This document shows positions 1 to 6,766 of a stretch of DNA of 8,853 nucleotides, one piece after another. A model generated the notes under the pieces. The model ran no database searches, was not told the DNA's origin, and saw only the letters and a program-made list of their open reading frames with translations. The translations under genes and the position numbers were made by a program. The DNA is from Dehalococcoidales bacterium (GTDB lineage Bacteria > Chloroflexota > Dehalococcoidia > Dehalococcoidales > UBA5627), in contig JAAYNN010000088.1 in the NCBI GenBank assembly GCA_012520835.1, forward strand, positions 1-8,853. The letters run 5' to 3'. How positions within the stretch are numbered: the stretch's first letter is position 1; every line of letters begins with the position of its first letter.

Positions 1-981
1 ACTTCCAATATTTATTATACTACACCGCAAATAAAGCTGGCGGAGCTGCTGGTAAAAAACAGCTGCCTGGATAAGGTCTTTATCTGCAACAGCGGAACGG
101 AGGCAACCGAGGGAGCCGTCAAGCTGGCGCGCAGATACGGGCACATTCATTTAAAAGGCGCCTACGAAGTCATCACCGGTACCGGCTCGTTTCACGGACG
201 CACGCTGGCAATGGTTTCGGCCAGCGGACAAACCAAGTTTCAGGAGCCTTATATTCCCATTCCATCCGGTTTTATAAACGTAGAGTATGACAACATCGAT
301 GCGCTGAAAGCGGCGACTACGGATAAAACATGCGCCGTTATGATGGAGCCGATACAGGGTGAAAGCGGCGTCCACCTGCCCGCTGACGATTACCTGAAAA
401 AGGTCAGAGACTGGTGCGATGAAAAAGGAATTCTTTTAATACTGGATGAGATACAGACCGGGATTGGACGCACGGGAACGCTCTTCGCCTACCAGCAATA
501 CGGTGTCGAGCCGGATATTATGACGCTGGCAAAAGGCCTGGCCGGCGGCTTCCCGATCGGGGCGATACTGTGTAAAAATAAGGCTTCCGTTTTCGCCGCC
601 GGCGAGCACGGCTCTACCTTCGGCGGCAACCCGCTGGCATGTGCTGCCGGTTATGCTGCCTTCAAAACTATCATTGATAACGATATTTCACTGAACGCCA
701 GGGTAAGCGGACAATACCTGACAAAGCGTTTGAATGATATGAAACAAAAATACGGATTGATATCCGAAGTGAGGGGCAGGGGGCTTTTACAGGCTATCGA
801 GTTTAAATCCGGGACTGCCCTGCCGGTTGTTATGTCCTGCCTGAAAAAAGGCTTGCTGGTGAATAAAGTCGGCGATAACATAATCCGATTTATGCCGCCG
901 CTGATAATCGGCAGAGACGAAATTGATAAGGCCATCGATATCCTGGATGCGGCACTTACGGATGTTTGCATTGTAAAATAA
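1..981 (+). CDS. argD: Acetylornithine aminotransferase, 5' end missing
   Basis: Partial gene: the reading frame is open from the first base, and 326 residues plus a TAA stop are present. About 70 N-terminal residues are missing if the protein has the usual length near 400. It is a class III PLP-dependent aminotransferase. Visible landmarks are NSGTEA (fragment residues 30-35), which binds the cofactor phosphate; a FHGRT motif; LDEIQTG, whose Asp (about 149) contacts the pyridine nitrogen; TLAKG with the Schiff-base lysine at about 178 (bases 532-534); and GSTFGGNPL. Family knowledge: ArgD makes N-acetylornithine from N-acetylglutamate semialdehyde using glutamate, in the cytoplasm. The assignment to ArgD, rather than ornithine or 4-aminobutyrate aminotransferase, rests on the short FHGRT-type sequence and on argG and argH downstream. 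Some class III relatives are bifunctional with succinyldiaminopimelate, which cannot be excluded. Confidence 0.93.
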   Translation, partial: TSNIYYTTPQIKLAELLVKNSCLDKVFICNSGTEATEGAVKLARRYGHIHLKGAYEVITGTGSFHGRTLAMVSASGQTKFQEPYIPIPSGFINVEYDNIDALKAATTDKTCAVMMEPIQGESGVHLPADDYLKKVRDWCDEKGILLILDEIQTGIGRTGTLFAYQQYGVEPDIMTLAKGLAGGFPIGAILCKNKASVFAAGEHGSTFGGNPLACAAGYAAFKTIIDNDISLNARVSGQYLTKRLNDMKQKYGLISEVRGRGLLQAIEFKSGTALPVVMSCLKKGLLVNKVGDNIIRFMPPLIIGRDEIDKAIDILDAALTDVCIVK

Positions 982-1006
982 AACCAGTCGGATATTATTA
1001 GCACTA

Positions 1007-1032
1007 TTCGGTAACAGATATAAATAACCGAA
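1007..1032. repeat. Weak inverted repeat after argD
   Basis: TTCGGT at 1007-1012 is the reverse complement of ACCGAA at 1027-1032, giving a 6-bp stem with a 14-base A/T-rich loop, 26 bases after the argD stop. No T-run follows directly. It may be a 3'-end structure of the argD message or may be chance. Confidence 0.3.
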
Positions 1033-1044
1033 GCCATTCGTGTC

Positions 1045-1077
1045 CTTCGACGGGCTCAGTGTGAGCGAAGCTTTTTT
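1045..1077 (+). terminator. REP-like hairpin with T-run, possible argD terminator
   Basis: An imperfect hairpin: CTTC (1045-1048) pairs with GAAG (1067-1070) and GCTCA (1054-1058) pairs with TGAGC (1062-1066). The loop is GTG and five unpaired bases (1049-1053) sit on the left side. Six T residues follow one base later (1072-1077), as in a rho-independent terminator. The core CCTTCGAC-GGCTCA is also a motif that I recall as a common dispersed intergenic repeat in many bacterial genomes, Chloroflexota included. It could therefore be a repeat copy that also ends argD transcription. The position, between argD and an apparently separate transcription unit, fits both readings. Confidence 0.5.
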
Positions 1078-1103
1078 AAATATAGCGGGGCGGGGACTAT
1101 AAT
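1075..1103 (+). promoter_or_regulatory. Candidate promoter for the exported-protein gene
   Basis: A perfect TATAAT lies at 1098-1103. With a 17-base spacer the -35 position is TTTAAA (1075-1080), a weak match to TTGACA. Transcription would start near 1110, only about 12 bases before the ATG at 1122. There is no recognisable Shine-Dalgarno sequence in that leader. The -35 region overlaps the end of the T-run of the preceding hairpin. Confidence 0.4.
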
Positions 1104-1121
1104 ATAAAGAATTGTCTTAAT

Positions 1122-2012
1122 ATGAATCAGGTAAAGAAAGTACAAGTCGGCGTGATTTTAACGGTTGCTATTTGCATGGCCATCGTTCTCTGCACGCCTT
1201 CAACCGCTAAACCGGCCAAAGCCAGCGAGATGGGACAGCATGAAATCCTTAAAACGAATGACTACTCCGATATTCCGCAATTGGTGATCGACGATGCCGC
1301 AAGCAAAGCCGTTACTCTGTTTGGGAAAAATGACGCAAAATGCGCCGATTTTACCAGTCAGGTACTGGCATTGTATAAAGAGGCTAGGGAGAAAGACGTG
1401 CTGGTAATCGTCAATTCCGGGGGGTGGGGCTGGTCGGCAATCGCCGAATCCAACGAAAAAGAACTGGCACCCGGCATCGATGGTATACTGACCGGCCTTG
1501 GCAATTCGACGCTCTGGATAGACTATTTCCGTACCGATAACTCCTTTTACGGAGCTGTCGGCGAATTTATGATGGCGCTGAGCACCAATCCGGCCAGAGG
1601 ACATGAACTGGCAGCCAGAACTGCTTTTCTAACGGATAACCTGCCGGATTTGAAGGTCATTCTGCTGGGTATTAGCAACGGCTGTACGATTTGCTCGGGA
1701 GCCATGCCGCTCCTTGAGGACAATGAACAGGTTTACAGCATTCAACTGGGTCCGCCGGTCTGGAACGATGACAGCGACAGACAAAGAGTGCTGTTACTTC
1801 GCACCAACGGAACCATTCCCGATTCGTTCAGCCACGGAGACATGATAACGATTTTCAGGGCAAATCTCGAAGCCGCCTGCGGCATTTCCCCGCAGCACGA
1901 GGGGGATATCCTTTTGTATATCGGCTCTCCCGGCCACGATTACGACTGGAAATATGACTGGCTGAAGGAACAAATTAACAACTTTTTAACCGAGTATTTC
2001 AGTGTCAATTGA
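1122..2012 (+). CDS. Exported alpha/beta-hydrolase-like protein, function unknown
   Basis: A 296-residue protein that I do not recognise as a named family. Residues 1-34 look like a Sec signal peptide: KK near the start, a hydrophobic core at about 8-24, then a polar stretch with a possible cleavage after AKA (32-34). The Cys at 24 is preceded by IVL, which is a poor lipobox, so a soluble exported protein is more likely than a lipoprotein. The mature part has a hydrophobic strand followed by GISNG (183-187), which looks like a nucleophile elbow with Ser185. His272 in SPGHDYDW near the C-terminus and Asp234 or Asp240 could complete a triad. An early strand ending NSGGWGW (98-104) could form the oxyanion region. 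These catalytic roles are inferred from motif shape alone. The gene follows a separate promoter candidate and ends 44 bases before argG, so it may be co-transcribed with argG. No arginine-related activity is suggested by its sequence. Confidence 0.75.
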   Translation: MNQVKKVQVGVILTVAICMAIVLCTPSTAKPAKASEMGQHEILKTNDYSDIPQLVIDDAASKAVTLFGKNDAKCADFTSQVLALYKEAREKDVLVIVNSGGWGWSAIAESNEKELAPGIDGILTGLGNSTLWIDYFRTDNSFYGAVGEFMMALSTNPARGHELAARTAFLTDNLPDLKVILLGISNGCTICSGAMPLLEDNEQVYSIQLGPPVWNDDSDRQRVLLLRTNGTIPDSFSHGDMITIFRANLEAACGISPQHEGDILLYIGSPGHDYDWKYDWLKEQINNFLTEYFSVN

Positions 2013-2038
2013 TATATAATAACAACAACAGATTATTG

Positions 2039-2046
2039 AAAGGAGG
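2039..2046 (+). promoter_or_regulatory. Shine-Dalgarno site fixing the argG start
   Basis: AAAGGAGG sits 10 bases before the ATG at 2057. The reading frame is open further upstream to a TTG at 2009, but that start would add 16 residues with no family match and would overlap the previous stop codon, so the ATG at 2057 is preferred. Confidence 0.85.
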
Positions 2047-2056
2047 AAGGTTTATC

Positions 2057-3253
2057 ATGGCAGAAAAACTGGTACTGGCTTACAGCGGAGGACTGGATAC
2101 ATCGGTTGCCGTCAGGTGGCTGCAGGAGAAATATGGTTATGATGTAATCGCTGTTACGATAGATGTCGGTAATGAAAAGGATTTTACGGTCATTAAAGAT
2201 AAAGCCCTTAAAGTAGGAGCGATAAAATCGCTGGTAATAGATGCCAGAAAAGAATTCGTTAACGATTATATTTTTCCGGCTCTGAAAGCGAATGCCCTCT
2301 ATGAAGAATATTATCCGCTGGCTACCGCGCTGGCACGGCCCTTGATTGCTAAAATACTGGTCGATGTGGCACGTGCCGAAGGTGCAAAAGCCATTGCGCA
2401 CGGCTGCACCGGCAAGGGAAACGATCAGGTCAGGTTCGATGTCGGCATCAATTCACTGGCTCCCGATTTGAAGATTGTCGCTCCCGCCCGCGAATGGGGC
2501 ATGACCCGTGAAGAGTTGATTCAATATGCAGCTAAATATGGTATACCCCTGCCCATAACATCCAGAAGCCCCTATTCGATAGATGAGAATCTGTGGGGCA
2601 AGAGCACCGAGTGCGGGGTCCTGGAAGACCCGTGGAACGAACCGCCCGAGGACGCCTGTTCATGGACCAAATCGCTTAAAGAAGCGCCCGAAGAACCGGA
2701 GTACCTGGAGATTCATTTCGAGCAGGGCATTCCGCAGTCGATAAACGGTCAGAAAATGGATGGCATCACGCTTATCAAACAGCTCAATGAAATCGCCGGT
2801 AATCATGGCATCGGTAGAATAGACATGATTGAAAACAGATTGGTCGGTATTAAATCCAGAGAAACCTACGAAGCTCCGGCAGCACATGTCCTGATAGCCG
2901 CCCATAAAGCGCTTGAATCTCTGACACTGGCTAAAGCGCAGTACCGCTTCAAAAATATGGTAGCGTCGGAATTCTCGAATCTTGTCTACGAGGGATTGTG
3001 GTTTACCGCTCACCGTGAAGACCTGTGTGCTTATATCGACAGCACGCAGAGATTCGTCAGCGGTGATGTCAGGGTCAAACTCAATAAAGGGCACTGCACA
3101 GTGGTCGGGCGCAGGTCAGCCTATTCATTATACAGCCATAATCTGGCTACCTATGCCGAAGGCGACGAGTTCGACCAGTCAGCAGCCGTCGGATTCATCA
3201 AGCTCTGGGGGCTGCCGGCAAAAATTCAGGGACAGATTCAAAAGGAGAAATAA
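2057..3253 (+). CDS. argG: Argininosuccinate synthase
   Basis: 398 residues, the normal length for the family. It joins citrulline and aspartate to give argininosuccinate, with cleavage of ATP to AMP and pyrophosphate, in the cytoplasm. The N-terminal ATP-pyrophosphatase loop AYSGGLDTS is at residues 8-16. HGCTGKGNDQ (115-124) and the SPYSIDENLWG block (171-181), followed by an ECGVLEDPW motif, are family signatures for nucleotide and substrate binding. The start at the ATG after AAAGGAGG gives the expected MAEKLVLAYSGG beginning. It lies 44 bases after the exported-protein gene and 110 bases before argH, which catalyses the next step. I see no missing key residue or frame break. Confidence 0.97.
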   Translation: MAEKLVLAYSGGLDTSVAVRWLQEKYGYDVIAVTIDVGNEKDFTVIKDKALKVGAIKSLVIDARKEFVNDYIFPALKANALYEEYYPLATALARPLIAKILVDVARAEGAKAIAHGCTGKGNDQVRFDVGINSLAPDLKIVAPAREWGMTREELIQYAAKYGIPLPITSRSPYSIDENLWGKSTECGVLEDPWNEPPEDACSWTKSLKEAPEEPEYLEIHFEQGIPQSINGQKMDGITLIKQLNEIAGNHGIGRIDMIENRLVGIKSRETYEAPAAHVLIAAHKALESLTLAKAQYRFKNMVASEFSNLVYEGLWFTAHREDLCAYIDSTQRFVSGDVRVKLNKGHCTVVGRRSAYSLYSHNLATYAEGDEFDQSAAVGFIKLWGLPAKIQGQIQKEK

Positions 3254-3272
3254 ATACGATTTACTCTCCCGG

Positions 3273-3292
3273 CATGTATATACATGTATATA
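3273..3292. repeat. Tandem 10-bp repeat and palindrome in the argG-argH gap
   Basis: The sequence CATGTATATA occurs twice in direct succession (3273-3282 and 3283-3292). The first 14 bases, CATGTATATACATG (3273-3286), form a perfect palindrome. The 10-base period puts both copies on about the same face of the helix, as expected for a regulator binding site. It lies just upstream of a TATAAG that could be a -10 element for argH. ArgR operators are A/T-rich palindromes, but this does not match the usual TGAAT..ATTCA pattern, so the regulator is unknown. Confidence 0.5.
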
Positions 3293-3294
3293 GA

Positions 3295-3300
3295 TATAAG
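3295..3300 (+). promoter_or_regulatory. Possible -10 element for argH
   Basis: TATAAG matches five of six bases of TATAAT and lies 63 bases before the argH start. No good -35 is visible 16-18 bases upstream. The tandem repeat occupies that place, so any promoter here would be weak or activator-dependent. argH may simply be transcribed from upstream with argG. Confidence 0.2.
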
Positions 3301-3363
3301 ATGAACGGGGAGATGTCATAATACCCTGTGTCCGGGAACGTAATAAGAAGCGAGGTATAAAAA

Positions 3364-4737
3364 ATGAGCCATATAAGAAGCCGTTTCGACAAACCGCCGG
3401 ATGAACTGGTGGTAAAGTATACCTCATCGCTCCAGTACGACTGGCGTCTCTACAGCTATGATATCAGGGGCAGCATCGCTCACGCCCGTATGCTGGCTAA
3501 ACAGGGCATCATAACCAGTGATGACGCCGCTCAGATTGAAAAAGGATTGGCTCTGGTAGCAGAGGAGATTGAGAAAGGCGTCTTCCAGTTTAAGCCGGAG
3601 CAGGAAGATATTCATATGGCGATCGAAGCGCGTCTGTTCGAATTGATAGGCGACCCGGCCGGCAAACTGCATACCGGACGCTCGCGCAATGACCAGGTGG
3701 CGCTTGATTTCAGGTTATATATAAAAGAAGCCGTATCGCAAACGCTCAGCAGCATCCGTATGCTGCAAAAAACTCTTATCGCTATGGCAGAAGCCAATAA
3801 GGCGGTGGTTATGCCGGGCTACACCCATTTGCAACTGGCGCAGCCGGTACTGCTGGCACATCACCTACTGGCTTATTTCGAAATGCTGGAACGCGATTAC
3901 GGCCGTTTCAAGGACTGCTATAAGCGTGCGGATGTTTTGCCTCTGGGAAGCGGCTCCCTGGCCGGCGTCACATTCAATATCAACCGCCGGTTTTTAGCCG
4001 AAGAACTCGGTTTCAGTGAAATAAGCCATAACAGCATGGATGCTGTTGCAGACAGGGACTTTGCCATCGAATATATCTCTGCCGCCGCCGTTTGCATGAT
4101 GCACCTTTCGAGATTGGCGGAGGAAATCATCATGTGGTCTTCGGCGGAGTTCAAATTCATCGAACTGGACGATGCCTATTCCACCGGCTCCAGCCTGATG
4201 CCGCAGAAGAAAAATCCGGATGTCGCCGAACTCGGCCGCGGAAAAACCGGCCGCGTTTACGGCAACTTGATGTCAATGCTGACCACCATGAAAGGTCTGC
4301 CGCTGACATATAACCGCGACCTGCAGGAAGACAAGGAACGGGTATTCGATACCGTAGATACGCTGGTACCCAGCCTCCAGGTTTTCAGCGGAATGCTGGA
4401 TACGTTGAGATTCAAGCCGGAAAATATGAAGAATGCCCTCGACCGCGGTTTTATACTGGCTACCGACCTGGCCGATTATCTCGTTAATAAGGGGGAAGCT
4501 TTCCGCAATGCTCACGGTATTATTGCCAGATTGGTCAATTATGCCGTTAAAAACAATAAAACGCTTGATACTATGAGTCTGGATGAATACAGGCAGTTTT
4601 CCCCTCTGTTTGCAAACGATGTAAAAAAGATAACGATGGAATCATCGGTTGCGGCACGCAACGTTCCCGGCGGCACCTCGCCCGGACAGGTGGAACTGGC
4701 TTTAAAAAGAGCAAAAGAAATAGCCTGCAACCGTTAA
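3364..4737 (+). CDS. argH: Argininosuccinate lyase
   Basis: 457 residues, full length for this member of the fumarase/aspartase superfamily. It splits argininosuccinate into arginine and fumarate as a cytoplasmic homotetramer. Visible signatures are the N-terminal block SSLQYDWRLYSYDIRGS (21-37), HTGRSRNDQVALDFRLY (103-119), GYTHLQLAQPV (152-162) with the conserved His155, and the superfamily signature GSSLMPQKKNPD (275-286), whose flexible loop carries the catalytic serine (276 or 277). The start ATG is preceded by GAGGT at 3352-3356, 7 bases upstream. It follows argG in the same direction with a 110-base gap. The last codons and the stop overlap a hairpin that probably serves the opposing rpmB gene. 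Confidence 0.97.
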   Translation: MSHIRSRFDKPPDELVVKYTSSLQYDWRLYSYDIRGSIAHARMLAKQGIITSDDAAQIEKGLALVAEEIEKGVFQFKPEQEDIHMAIEARLFELIGDPAGKLHTGRSRNDQVALDFRLYIKEAVSQTLSSIRMLQKTLIAMAEANKAVVMPGYTHLQLAQPVLLAHHLLAYFEMLERDYGRFKDCYKRADVLPLGSGSLAGVTFNINRRFLAEELGFSEISHNSMDAVADRDFAIEYISAAAVCMMHLSRLAEEIIMWSSAEFKFIELDDAYSTGSSLMPQKKNPDVAELGRGKTGRVYGNLMSMLTTMKGLPLTYNRDLQEDKERVFDTVDTLVPSLQVFSGMLDTLRFKPENMKNALDRGFILATDLADYLVNKGEAFRNAHGIIARLVNYAVKNNKTLDTMSLDEYRQFSPLFANDVKKITMESSVAARNVPGGTSPGQVELALKRAKEIACNR

Positions 4738-4750
4738 GAGTGCAGGCTAT
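4720..4750 (-). terminator. Hairpin terminator between convergent argH and rpmB
   Basis: ATAGCCTGCA (4720-4729) and TGCAGGCTAT (4741-4750) form a perfect 10-bp stem with an 11-base loop that contains the argH stop codon. Read on the minus strand, the hairpin is followed by a T-rich stretch (complement of about 4703-4719), typical of a rho-independent terminator for rpmB. On the plus strand no T-run follows directly (only TTTT at 4765-4768), so it should be weaker for argH. A smaller 6-bp stem, AATCAA/TTGATT at 4759-4772, lies between it and the rpmB stop. Confidence 0.75.
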
Positions 4751-4773
4751 CAATGAGCAATCAATTTTGATTA

Positions 4774-4962
4774 TCAGGCAGACTGGGCATACTTATTATG
4801 AGTTCGCAGACACCTGGTGCAAATATGTACACGCATTGCTTTTCCGTCAACTTCTGCTTTAATTGTACGGATATTCGGCTTCGATTGCTTTCTGGTACGT
4901 CTATTGGAATGGCTGACATTATTGCCGAACAGCTTGCTTTTTTCGCATAAATCACACTTCAT
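4774..4962 (-). CDS. rpmB: 50S ribosomal protein bL28
   Basis: 62 residues, the short form of L28, a component of the large ribosomal subunit. The N-terminal part reads MKCDLCEKSKLFGNNVSHSN, where GNNVSHSN (13-20) is the hallmark of the family. Cys3 and Cys6, together with Cys48 and Cys51 (CTRC), make two CxxC pairs, so this is a zinc-binding version. The minus-strand ATG has AAAGGAG (complement of 4975-4981) 12 bases upstream, a slightly long spacing. The MKCD beginning agrees with the family. The gene converges on argH and diverges from fakA. Another minus-strand frame overlapping this gene is a shadow. Confidence 0.95.
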   Translation of the reverse strand: MKCDLCEKSKLFGNNVSHSNRRTRKQSKPNIRTIKAEVDGKAMRVHICTRCLRTHNKYAQSA

Positions 4963-4994
4963 TTAACTGGTTTACTCCTTTGACTGTCTATGAA

Positions 4995-5011
4995 GAATTG
5001 TTGTACAATTC
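4995..5011. promoter_or_regulatory. 17-bp dyad between rpmB and fakA, operator candidate
   Basis: GAATTGT (4995-5001) and ACAATTC (5005-5011) are exact reverse complements around a 3-base centre. The inner TTGTACAA (5001-5008) is itself a perfect palindrome. The site would lie near the start of the rpmB transcript and over the -35 region of a possible fakA promoter, so a protein bound here could affect both genes. Confidence 0.45.
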
Positions 5012-5015
5012 GTCC

Positions 5016-5024
5016 TGTTATATT
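5016..5024 (+). promoter_or_regulatory. Candidate extended -10 element for fakA
   Basis: TGTTATATT has the TG-n-TATAAT layout of an extended -10 element, with TATATT at 5019-5024. The best -35 is a poor TTGTTG at 4998-5003, spaced by 15 bases. It overlaps the -10 proposed for rpmB on the other strand, so the two promoters would be back to back. The implied fakA leader is about 65 bases. Confidence 0.3.
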
Positions 5025-5048
5025 AGCATAAATTGCACAACCTGACAA
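5020..5048 (-). promoter_or_regulatory. Candidate rpmB promoter
   Basis: On the minus strand, TTGTCA (complement of 5043-5048, five of six matches to TTGACA) is followed after 17 bases by TAATAT (complement of 5020-5025, four of six matches). Transcription would begin near 5013, about 50 bases before the rpmB start codon. Confidence 0.4.
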
Positions 5049-5097
5049 GAATAATTCAAACTGCTCCTTTACTTTGCAAGGATGGTGATGTAAAAAC

Positions 5098-6744
5098 ATG
5101 AATCAAACGGATACTATCGGCGGACAGCAATTTCTGGATATGTTCGCCGCAGCTACCGATTGGCTGGAAAAAAGTGCCGCGGACATTGATGCACTTAACG
5201 TCTTCCCGGTTCCCGACGGTGATACCGGAACAAATATGCTACTCACGATGAAATCCACCATCGAACATGGTTCTCAAAATGTAAACGATAATGCCTCATC
5301 AGTGGCTCAAGCTATGGCTAACGGCGCTTTAATGGGCGCCCGCGGCAACAGCGGCGTCATTCTTTCACAATTCTGGGCAGGATTGGCGCAAGGCCTGGAA
5401 AATAAGGAGGCTATTGACGGCAATGATTTTGCCGCCGCATTGGCTCAGGCCTCGGTTATGGCATATAAGGGCGTCAGCAATCCGGTAGAGGGAACTATCC
5501 TTACTGTTCTCAAGGATGCCTCTAATTCTGCCGCTTTGACGGCAGCCAACGGTAATGGCGACTTTCTTTCGGTAATGGCGGCGGCGGTAAGCGCAGCCAG
5601 CGAATCGGTAGCCAATACTCCCACTCTGCTGCCGGCACTCAGGGAAGCGGGTGTGATCGATTCGGGCGGACAGGGGCTTTATACCATACTGGACGGCGCT
5701 CTGCGTTACCTGCGCGGTGAAGCGGAACTGATGCAATTCAGAAAACCACAGATTATCGCCAGCAATGTAGCTACAACACCGGTGACTATTATATCTCATG
5801 CTAAAAATGAGGACGACGATGAAATTCCTTTCGGGTATTGCACGGAGTTCCTGTTGAAGGGAAAAGACCTGGATCCGGAGAAAATCAGGAAAACTCTCTC
5901 AAAGAAAGGGCAATCTCTGATTGTTGTCGGTGATGATTCGACCGTCAGGGTACATGTTCATACGCTCGATCCCGGTGAAATCATCAGTTATGCCACCTCG
6001 ATGGGCACTATCCACGGTGTCAGCGCCAGGAACATGGATGAACAGCACCAGGATTACCTTGCCAAGAAGAAAAGCACGGCTGTCCCGGTAAATACCGCTA
6101 TTATTGCCGTAGTTGCCGGGGAAGGATTGGCGGAGGTATTTGCCAGCCTTGGAGTGGCTGCCGTAGTTGCCGGCGGGCAGACCATGAATCCCAGTACAAA
6201 AGATATTCTGATGGGAGTAGAACGCGCTCCCTCCGATCAGGTTATCATACTCCCCAATAATAAAAACATTGTTCTTGCTGCAAAGCAGGTTCAGGCTTTG
6301 ACTGATAAGAAAATTTGCGTCATACCCACGCTAAACGTACCTCAGGGAGTAGCGGCTTTACTGGCTTTCGATTATGAAGCGGATATGGAAACTAACTGCG
6401 AGATTATGGCGGAAGCCATAAAATCCGTTAAATCCATCGAGATAACGCGTTCCGTACGCTCGTGTAAAATCGGCGGTCTGGATATCAAAAAGAAACAGGC
6501 TATCGGCCTTCTAAACGGCACTATTGTAGCTGCACAGGACAGTGCCAGAGATGTTTTAATCGAGGTTCTAGAGAAAGCCGAACTGGACAAAGCCGAAATA
6601 GTAACTTTATACTACGGGCAAGATACAGAAGAAACAGAAGCCGAAACATGCGGCAATGAAATCAGGGAAAAGTATCCCCATCTGCAGGTAGAAGTAGTTA
6701 AAGGCGGCCAACCGCACTACAACTATATCGTTTCAGCAGAATAA
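5098..6744 (+). CDS. fakA: Fatty acid kinase, ATP-binding subunit (DAK2-domain, YloV family)
   Basis: 548 residues, the family length. Family knowledge: FakA is the cytoplasmic kinase that phosphorylates a fatty acid bound to FakB. The product acyl-phosphate feeds PlsX/PlsY phospholipid synthesis. The N-terminal DAK2 (dihydroxyacetone-kinase-like nucleotide-binding) domain covers about 10-205, with NVFPVPDGDTGTNM (34-47; Asp40 and Asp42 as likely Mg ligands), GARGNSGVILSQ (80-91) and DSGGQGLY (188-195). The middle domain has Cys248 in GYCTEF, and His286 and His288 in VHVHT. These match the conserved Cys/His/His metal site described in the middle domain of the family. The C-terminal domain (about 330-548) is the FakB-interacting part. 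Two DegV/FakB genes follow directly (22 bases to the first), which strongly supports this role over a generic glycerone kinase. The ribosome binding site is weak: GGTG at 5084-5087 or AAGGA at 5078-5082, the latter 15 bases before the ATG. Confidence 0.93.
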   Translation: MNQTDTIGGQQFLDMFAAATDWLEKSAADIDALNVFPVPDGDTGTNMLLTMKSTIEHGSQNVNDNASSVAQAMANGALMGARGNSGVILSQFWAGLAQGLENKEAIDGNDFAAALAQASVMAYKGVSNPVEGTILTVLKDASNSAALTAANGNGDFLSVMAAAVSAASESVANTPTLLPALREAGVIDSGGQGLYTILDGALRYLRGEAELMQFRKPQIIASNVATTPVTIISHAKNEDDDEIPFGYCTEFLLKGKDLDPEKIRKTLSKKGQSLIVVGDDSTVRVHVHTLDPGEIISYATSMGTIHGVSARNMDEQHQDYLAKKKSTAVPVNTAIIAVVAGEGLAEVFASLGVAAVVAGGQTMNPSTKDILMGVERAPSDQVIILPNNKNIVLAAKQVQALTDKKICVIPTLNVPQGVAALLAFDYEADMETNCEIMAEAIKSVKSIEITRSVRSCKIGGLDIKKKQAIGLLNGTIVAAQDSARDVLIEVLEKAELDKAEIVTLYYGQDTEETEAETCGNEIREKYPHLQVEVVKGGQPHYNYIVSAE

Positions 6745-6766
6745 CCGGGCAAGGAGTATAGTCATA

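Noticed and set aside
1122..1196. Lipoprotein signal in the exported protein
   Set aside because: Cys24 is preceded by IVL; leucine at the -1 position does not fit a lipobox.
2009..2056. Upstream TTG start for argG
   Set aside because: It would add 16 Asn-rich residues with no family match and overlap the previous stop; the ATG at 2057 has a strong AAAGGAGG and yields the normal ArgG N-terminus.
2660..3094. 144-codon minus-strand frame opposite argG
   Set aside because: It lies opposite the strongly conserved ArgG coding sequence, and no known motif is visible in it.
3265..3313. TCTCCC/GGGAGA pairing around the argG-argH repeat as an argG terminator
   Set aside because: Only 6 bp over a 37-base loop and no T-run follows.
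4761..4955. A second minus-strand frame of 64 codons over rpmB
   Set aside because: It overlaps rpmB in another frame and shows no family motif, whereas the 4774-4962 frame has clear L28 signatures.
5065..5082. Small TCCTT/AAGGA hairpin in the fakA leader as a translation switch
   Set aside because: A 5-bp stem with an 8-base loop is weak, and AAGGA may not be the working ribosome binding site.
5082..5093. Three-codon upstream reading frame ATGGTGATGTAA before fakA
   Set aside because: Too short to judge; it lies within the probable ribosome-binding region and is most likely chance.
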